Shown: positions 59,928-64,000 of the stretch, in pieces
How the letters are laid out: each line of letters begins with the position of its first letter
Position numbering within the stretch: position 1 is the stretch's first letter
Source: Pseudomonadota bacterium
GTDB lineage: Bacteria; Pseudomonadota; Alphaproteobacteria; Micropepsales; Micropepsaceae
Length of the DNA stretch: 64,000 bases
Direction of reading: 5' to 3'
Assembly: GCA_018241025.1 (NCBI GenBank)
Contig: JAFEEQ010000002.1
Coordinates: 1 to 64,000, forward strand
Program-made: the position numbers and the translations under genes
Notes under the pieces: generated by a model
The model's input: the letters and a program-made list of their open reading frames with translations, nothing else
Database searches by the model: none
Told to the model about the DNA's origin: nothing

Positions 59928-60701
59928 ATGAAGATGCGTTGGATTGTGACGGCGGCCCTTTCGATAGCACTGGCAGGCTCGGCCGTTTACGCTGCCAAGC
60001 ATAAGGCGGACGAACCTGGTTACATCGCAAAGGCGTTAGCGGACACCGGCCGGTCCGACGACGACCGCGCGCTCGACACCGAGCGCAAGCCTGCGCAGAT
60101 GGTGCTGTTTGCCGGCATCAAACCCGGCAGCAAGGTCATGGATCTCATGCCGGGCCAAGGCTATTTCACCCGCATTTTCGCCAAAGTCGTCGGCGACAAG
60201 GGCTATGTGTACGCGTATTCACCCACGGAAATCGACGCATTCATCGAAAAGCGCCATCCTGGCGCGGATGTGACCAAGCAGTTTGCCGCGTATTCGAACG
60301 TGACTGTCCTGCATGCGTCAGTTAACGAGATCTATTCGCCGGAGTCGCTCGATGTCGTGTGGACGTCGCAGAACTACCATGACCTTCATGACAGCTTCTA
60401 CAAGCCGGCCGACGTCGCCGTCATAAACAAGAAGATCTTCGACGTACTGAAACCCGGCGGGCTCTACATCGTGCTCGATCATGCGGCTAAGCCCGGTTCG
60501 GGCCTTAGCGCAACGGAGACGCTTCATCGCATCGACGAAGATGCGGTGAAGAAGGAAGTCGAGGCTGCAGGATTCAAGTTCGTCGGCGAGAGCAACCTGC
60601 TGCGCAATCCAAAGGATCCGCGCGACAAGCTTGTGTTCGATCCTTCAATTCGGCATCACACTGACCAGTTCATCCTGAAATTCATGAAGCCGAGGCACTG
60701 A
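59928..60701 (+). CDS. Exported class I methyltransferase-like protein (COG4798 type)
   Basis: A 257-residue protein with a signal peptide (IVTAALSIALAGSAVYA), followed by a methyltransferase fold: VMDLMPGQGYFTRIFAKVVG (motif I), VVWTSQNYHDLHDSFY (motif IV) and LKPGGLYIVLDHAA. This COG4798-type protein is unusual because a SAM-binding fold is sent to the periplasm, where SAM is not expected. It may bind another ligand. It is followed 4 bases later by another exported protein. Confidence 0.82.
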   Translation: MKMRWIVTAALSIALAGSAVYAAKHKADEPGYIAKALADTGRSDDDRALDTERKPAQMVLFAGIKPGSKVMDLMPGQGYFTRIFAKVVGDKGYVYAYSPTEIDAFIEKRHPGADVTKQFAAYSNVTVLHASVNEIYSPESLDVVWTSQNYHDLHDSFYKPADVAVINKKIFDVLKPGGLYIVLDHAAKPGSGLSATETLHRIDEDAVKKEVEAAGFKFVGESNLLRNPKDPRDKLVFDPSIRHHTDQFILKFMKPRH

Positions 60702-60705
60702 ACGC

Positions 60706-61422
60706 ATGAAGCGCGCCGCATCCATATTGGCCGGGTTCGGCGCGCTTATCATGGTTCAAGCCGGAGCTGTGTCTGCGCCCGCTGTTCCGGCCGTGCCACA
60801 AGCTCAGCCGCTCGTGTTGACCCCGCCTTCTGCCGGCCGCTATCGCGGGTCCATCACCGAGATCAACGGGCCGTTCCTGACGCTGAAGACCACCGACAAG
60901 AAGACCATGACGGTCGGTGTGACCACGAGTACGCGCGTGATTCACAATCGACTGCTCCAGCTCTCCGACCTCCAGCCAGGCTGGTATGTCGGACTGGCCG
61001 CCGTCAAAGGCGGCGATGGCAAGCTACGTGCGTCGGCGATCCGGCTCTATCCCGAGAACATGCGCGGGCAAGGCGAAGGTGAGTATCCCATCGATCAAGC
61101 CAATCCATTGCGCCTTTTCGTCGGCGGCTCGATCCTGTCGGTCGCGCCCGGCGGGATCGGCGGGACACTGACGCTGACATTCACCGGCAACGCTCCGGAC
61201 GAAAGCGGCGCCTGCACCGGTCACGCCACTGCCGTGGGCTGCGAAGCGACCGTCGAGGTCCTCTATGCGCGTGGCGTGCCGATCGTTTCGGTCGAAGAGG
61301 GTGATCCGTCGCTCCTCCAGCCGGGCGCGACGGTCAGCGTCCAGGTTGCGCCCGACATCAACGGCACACTGGTCGCCGCGGCAATCACCATCGAACGCGA
61401 TGCGCCCATCGCGAAGGAATGA
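60706..61422 (+). CDS. Exported beta-rich protein, DUF5666-like
   Basis: A 238-residue protein with a signal peptide (ILAGFGALIMVQAGAVSA). The mature part has repeated OB-like pieces: GRYRGSITEINGPFLTLKTTDKKTMTVGVTTSTRVI, then DLQPGWYVGLAAVKGGDGKL, a pattern typical of DUF5666. A second, glycine-rich beta part follows with two cysteines (GACTGHATAVGCE). It is co-transcribed with the exported methyltransferase-like gene (4-base gap) and probably shares its function. Confidence 0.72.
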   Translation: MKRAASILAGFGALIMVQAGAVSAPAVPAVPQAQPLVLTPPSAGRYRGSITEINGPFLTLKTTDKKTMTVGVTTSTRVIHNRLLQLSDLQPGWYVGLAAVKGGDGKLRASAIRLYPENMRGQGEGEYPIDQANPLRLFVGGSILSVAPGGIGGTLTLTFTGNAPDESGACTGHATAVGCEATVEVLYARGVPIVSVEEGDPSLLQPGATVSVQVAPDINGTLVAAAITIERDAPIAKE

Positions 61423-61762
61423 CTTCTGCGGCGGTCGGGATACCTGCGTCAGAATGCGCGCCGTCTACCGGCCCATTTCTTTATTGCGGTCTGGACCCGC
61501 ACCTTGAACCCGGCCGGGCGATGACTATCTCCGCTTGTGCCGGCGGCCGTCCCCCCATTTGGCTCCCGGCGCGGCCCAGTGTCCCCAAGCACTTGACCGG
61601 CGCGGGGTTTCGGCCCCGCGCATCCCAAGCAATGACTGAACGCCGGGCGCGCGAGTTGCCCGGCGTTTTTTTATGTCCACTTTTTATGCATAGCTGATCT
61701 GGCGCAACCGGGTTGTCGGGGCCATTTGTAGGGTCGGGCGAACCCAAGGAGGGAATTGACCC
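61423..61762 (+). ncRNA. Candidate structured RNA or 3' UTR ending in a terminator
   Basis: No convincing gene lies here. A hairpin GCGCGGGG-TTTCGG-CCCCGCGC (61600-61621) is flanked by two copies of CCCAAGCA (one before, one after), and a strong terminator follows at 61639-61673 (AACGCCGGGC and GCCCGGCGTT, then seven Ts). The two C-rich single-stranded repeats around stable hairpins are a typical layout of trans-acting small RNAs, but a long 3' UTR of the upstream operon is equally possible. Confidence 0.45.
61639..61673 (+). terminator. Rho-independent terminator
   Basis: AACGCCGGGC pairs over 10 bases with GCCCGGCGTT around a 9-base loop and is followed by a run of seven Ts. It ends the plus-strand transcript upstream of lemA. 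Confidence 0.9.
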
Positions 61763-62359
61763 ATGTCGTTCTTGAAATCTGCCACGCGGCTTATGGCCTT
61801 GGCTGCGATGACGCTTGGCCTGACCGCCTGCGGGATCAATGACATTCCAACCCAGGACGAGCAGGTCAAAGCGGCCTGGAGTGAGGTGCAGAATCAATAC
61901 CAGCGCCGTGCCGACCTGATCCCGAATCTCGTCGCCACGGTGAAGGGCTATGCCAAGCAGGAAGAGACGGTATTGAAGGAAGTCATCGAAGCACGCGCCC
62001 GCGCGACGCAGATGACGCTGCCGGCCGATATCCTAACCAATCCTGACGCCTTCAAGAAGTACGAGCAGAACCAGGCGGCAGTCACCGGCGCCCTCGGCAG
62101 GTTGCTCGCGGTGAGCGAGAATTATCCCGACCTGAAGTCGAACCAGAATTTCCTGGCGCTACAGGCGCAACTCGAAGGCACGGAGAACCGCATCGCCGTC
62201 GCGCGCAAGGACTACATCGATGCGGTGCAGCGCTACAACACAACACTGCGCACCATTCCGACCCGTTGGACGGCCGCGATCTTCTACCCGGACGCCAAGC
62301 CGCGTGAGACCTTCTCGGTAAGTGCAAAAACTCAAGAGGTTCCGGAGGTCAAGTTCTGA
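61763..62359 (+). CDS. lemA: LemA family lipoprotein
   Basis: A 198-residue protein. A lipoprotein signal (MTLGLTAC) is followed by the helical LemA domain with DEQVKAAWSEVQNQYQRRADLIPNLVATVKGYAKQE and SENYPDLKSNQNFLALQAQLEGTENRIAVARKDY. LemA proteins are membrane-anchored helical proteins linked to envelope stress and paired with TPM-domain proteins, as here (3-base gap to the next gene). Start has ribosome site AAGGAGGG. Confidence 0.93.
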   Translation: MSFLKSATRLMALAAMTLGLTACGINDIPTQDEQVKAAWSEVQNQYQRRADLIPNLVATVKGYAKQEETVLKEVIEARARATQMTLPADILTNPDAFKKYEQNQAAVTGALGRLLAVSENYPDLKSNQNFLALQAQLEGTENRIAVARKDYIDAVQRYNTTLRTIPTRWTAAIFYPDAKPRETFSVSAKTQEVPEVKF

Positions 62360-62361
62360 CC

Positions 62362-63117
62362 ATGCGGATCATCCGCGCGCTCATGGCCGCGCTGCTGTTC
62401 GTCGCCTTTGCGGCGACCGGCGCGGCGGCGCTCGACTTCCCGCAACTGACCGGCCGCGTCGTCGACGAAGCCGGGATCCTGTCGGATGGCGCCAAGGCCA
62501 GGCTGACGGCGTTGCTGGCCGAGCACGAGCGTCAGACCGGGAACCAGGTCGTCGTTGTCACGCTTAAGGACCTACGCGGTCAGACCATCGAACAGTACGG
62601 CTACGAGCTTGGCCGGCATTGGGGCATCGGACCCAAGCAAGGCAACAAGGGCGCTCTGTTGATCGTGGCGCCCAACTCCCATGATGTGCGGATCGAGGTC
62701 GGCTACGGCCTCGAAGGAATGCTGACCGACCTGCAAAGCAAGCTGATCATCGAGAACGTGATCCTTCCGGACTTCCGCAAGGGTGATTTCGACGCCGGTG
62801 TGACCGAGGGCACGCTGACCATGCTCAAAGCGTTGGGTGGAACCCCGTCAGCAACCGTGCCCGAAGGCTGGCAGGGCGAAGGGTCAAGCGGCGGCAGCGG
62901 CGGACCTCACATTCCGATTATCGTTATCGTCATCGTCCTGTGGATTCTGTTCGGCCGCTTCTTCTGGCCGCTGTTCTTTCTGGGCGGAATTTTCGGCGGC
63001 GGACGTCGTGGCGGCTGGGGCGGCGGCGGATGGGGTGGCGGCGGCGGTTGGGGCGGCGGCGGGTTCTCCGGTGGCGGCGGCTCATTCGGCGGTGGCGGCG
63101 CCTCGGGACGGTGGTGA
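62362..63117 (+). CDS. TPM-domain (YgcG-type) protein with glycine-rich tail
   Basis: A 251-residue protein: signal peptide, TPM domain (LTGRVVDEAGILSDGAKARL, NKGALLIVAPNSHDVRIEVGYGLEGMLTD), one membrane helix (IPIIVIVIVLWILFG) and a glycine/tryptophan-rich tail ending near SFGGGGASGRW. The TPM domain has phosphatase-like or adaptor activity in plant thylakoids. The glycine tail resembles the form partnered with LemA. Stop overlaps the next start by one base. Confidence 0.92.
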   Translation: MRIIRALMAALLFVAFAATGAAALDFPQLTGRVVDEAGILSDGAKARLTALLAEHERQTGNQVVVVTLKDLRGQTIEQYGYELGRHWGIGPKQGNKGALLIVAPNSHDVRIEVGYGLEGMLTDLQSKLIIENVILPDFRKGDFDAGVTEGTLTMLKALGGTPSATVPEGWQGEGSSGGSGGPHIPIIVIVIVLWILFGRFFWPLFFLGGIFGGGRRGGWGGGGWGGGGGWGGGGFSGGGGSFGGGGASGRW

Positions 63118-63686
63118 TGCTCGACCCCGATACCCGCGCAAGGCTGTCGGCGGCGAGCGATGCCGTGCGCGCGAAAACGTCGGCACGCTTCGAACTTCTG
63201 ATTGTGCCGGTATCCGACCGCTATGCGCTTTATCCAGTCGCTTTCGGCGCCTTTGCAGCGCTGGTCACCGGCGGCGCCGTCGCGTTGCTCTGGCCGGCCC
63301 TGGCTTTGCGTGACGCTTTTGCACTCGAAGCGGTCGTATTCGCAGGCGTATCGCTGCTGCTCGAGTGGCTACCACTGAAGCTGACGCTCGTCCCGCGCCG
63401 GCACAAGGCTGACCGCGCGCGCCAGTTCGCACACCGCGCCTTCGCGGCGCGCATACTTGCCGCCCAGGATCGCAAGCCCGGAATGCTGGTGTTCCTGTCG
63501 CTCGGGGAGCGGTGCATCGAGCTCGTGACCGACGATGCCCTCGACCGCAAAGTGGGACAATTGCGTTGGAACGCGATTGTCGCGGATTTCACGACCACGG
63601 CCAGGCAAGGAGACACCGGCGAAGCGTTGGCGGCCGCCGTCTCGGCCTGCGGCAAGGAACTGGAAAAGCATTTCCCGGCCCAATGA
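63117..63686 (+). CDS. Second TPM-domain protein, membrane-anchored
   Basis: A 189-residue protein with an N-terminal part of a TPM domain (DPDTRARLSAASDAVRAKTSARFELLIVPVSDR), two membrane helices (about 45-85) and a C-terminal continuation (RILAAQDRKPGMLVFLSLGERCIELVTDDALD). The TPM fold is split by the membrane segments, as in other short family members. The start at 63117 overlaps the preceding stop by one base. Confidence 0.78.
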   Translation: MLDPDTRARLSAASDAVRAKTSARFELLIVPVSDRYALYPVAFGAFAALVTGGAVALLWPALALRDAFALEAVVFAGVSLLLEWLPLKLTLVPRRHKADRARQFAHRAFAARILAAQDRKPGMLVFLSLGERCIELVTDDALDRKVGQLRWNAIVADFTTTARQGDTGEALAAAVSACGKELEKHFPAQ

Positions 63687-63750
63687 GCCTCTCCCTCAAT
63701 GCCGGTAAGACCCCTTATAGTCCCGACTGTAAGGCCACCCGGGAGTTGCC

Positions 63751-64000
63751 ATGCGTCTCGACGATCTGCGCCCGACCGACAATGTCGACGACCGCCGCGG
63801 CCGTTTCGGCGGCGGAGGCCGGCTGGTCGGTGGAGGCGGGCTGGGACTGCTCGCGATCGTCGTGATCTCGCTTCTGTTCGGCGTAGATCCGCGCCAACTG
63901 ATCGACGACGGGAGCTTCACGCCCTCCGAACAAACGGCCTCCGGACCACGCGATGACGATGCCTCATTTCAATTTGCGCGCAAGATTGCAGGTTCCGCGG
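63751..64000 (+). CDS. YpfJ-type neutral zinc metallopeptidase, N-terminal fragment
   Basis: The plus frame begins MRLDDLRPTDNVDDRRGRFGGG and continues with a membrane helix (LVGGGGLGLLAIVVISLLFGV, written here in parts) and DPRQLIDDG, the opening of YpfJ-family zinc metallopeptidases. The window ends after 83 residues, before the HExxH region, so catalysis cannot be checked. Ribosome site GGGAG lies upstream. Likely co-transcribed with the LemA-TPM genes. Confidence 0.8.
   Translation, partial: MRLDDLRPTDNVDDRRGRFGGGGRLVGGGGLGLLAIVVISLLFGVDPRQLIDDGSFTPSEQTASGPRDDDASFQFARKIAGSA

Noticed and set aside
61419..61697. 92-codon frame between the exported protein and LemA
   Set aside because: It runs through the terminator hairpin, has no ribosome site and no recognisable family.
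1..64000. CRISPR arrays
   Set aside because: No regularly spaced direct repeats with unique spacers were seen; the repeated segments are palindromic and dispersed.

Overview
The window is GC-rich, densely coded DNA from an alphaproteobacterium. The evidence is the gene content (Ti-plasmid-type traA/traC/traD, COQ4, DUF3297, a divergent lrp/trxB pair, a soluble histidine kinase coupled to a HerA-type ATPase), many 1-4 bp stop/start overlaps, and short dispersed palindromic repeats. I cannot name the genus. All coordinates and reading frames come from the sequence. Families were assigned by recognising motifs, without database searches.

Layout. 1-107 is the end of an IS3-family element facing out of the window. 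169-16734 is core chromosome: a TonB-like protein and a diheme cytochrome c with a broken TonB-like copy beside them, an Rrf2 regulator sitting on its own palindromic operator, a TetR/COQ4 divergent pair, small DUF proteins, PAS proteins, thrS-infC (infC apparently starting at ATA), a threonine dehydratase and CorA. 16744-25649 holds transporters, a VOC protein, Lrp, trxB, a LysR regulator, a quinone-oxidoreductase-like enzyme and an SDR, separated by REP-like repeats. 25756-26583 is a GNAT/RHH toxin-antitoxin pair. 27012-31568 holds HerA ATPase, histidine kinase and an S9 peptidase.

About 31.6-48.96 kb is an integrated element. Its right end lies in a tRNA-Ser(GGA) gene, where a large serine recombinase reads through the tRNA antisense. 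It carries a relaxase module (traA, oriT-like site, traC, traD) without a transfer apparatus, a second GNAT toxin-antitoxin pair, an AlpA regulator and a protein with a nuclease-like motif. Its main cargo is a seven-gene co-directional defence operon on the minus strand (Phd-type regulator, m5C DNA methyltransferase, Vsr endonuclease, MutL/MORC-like GHKL ATPase, Z1 helicase, DUF4420 PD-(D/E)XK protein, AIPR protein). This matches the MZA anti-phage system enlarged by a methyltransferase, a Vsr and a Phd regulator with its own palindrome.

48.96-64 kb is chromosome again: a lipid-linked sugar transfer group (GT2, LAB_N, ArnT-like), then a compact cluster of a KamA-type lysine 2,3-aminomutase, two different ATP-grasp ligases and a cysteine-rich protein. 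That cluster looks like an uncharacterised pathway ligating a beta-amino acid. It is followed by an APH-family kinase, an acetyl-CoA hydrolase/transferase, an exported methyltransferase, a candidate structured RNA, and a LemA-TPM-TPM-YpfJ envelope group cut by the window end.
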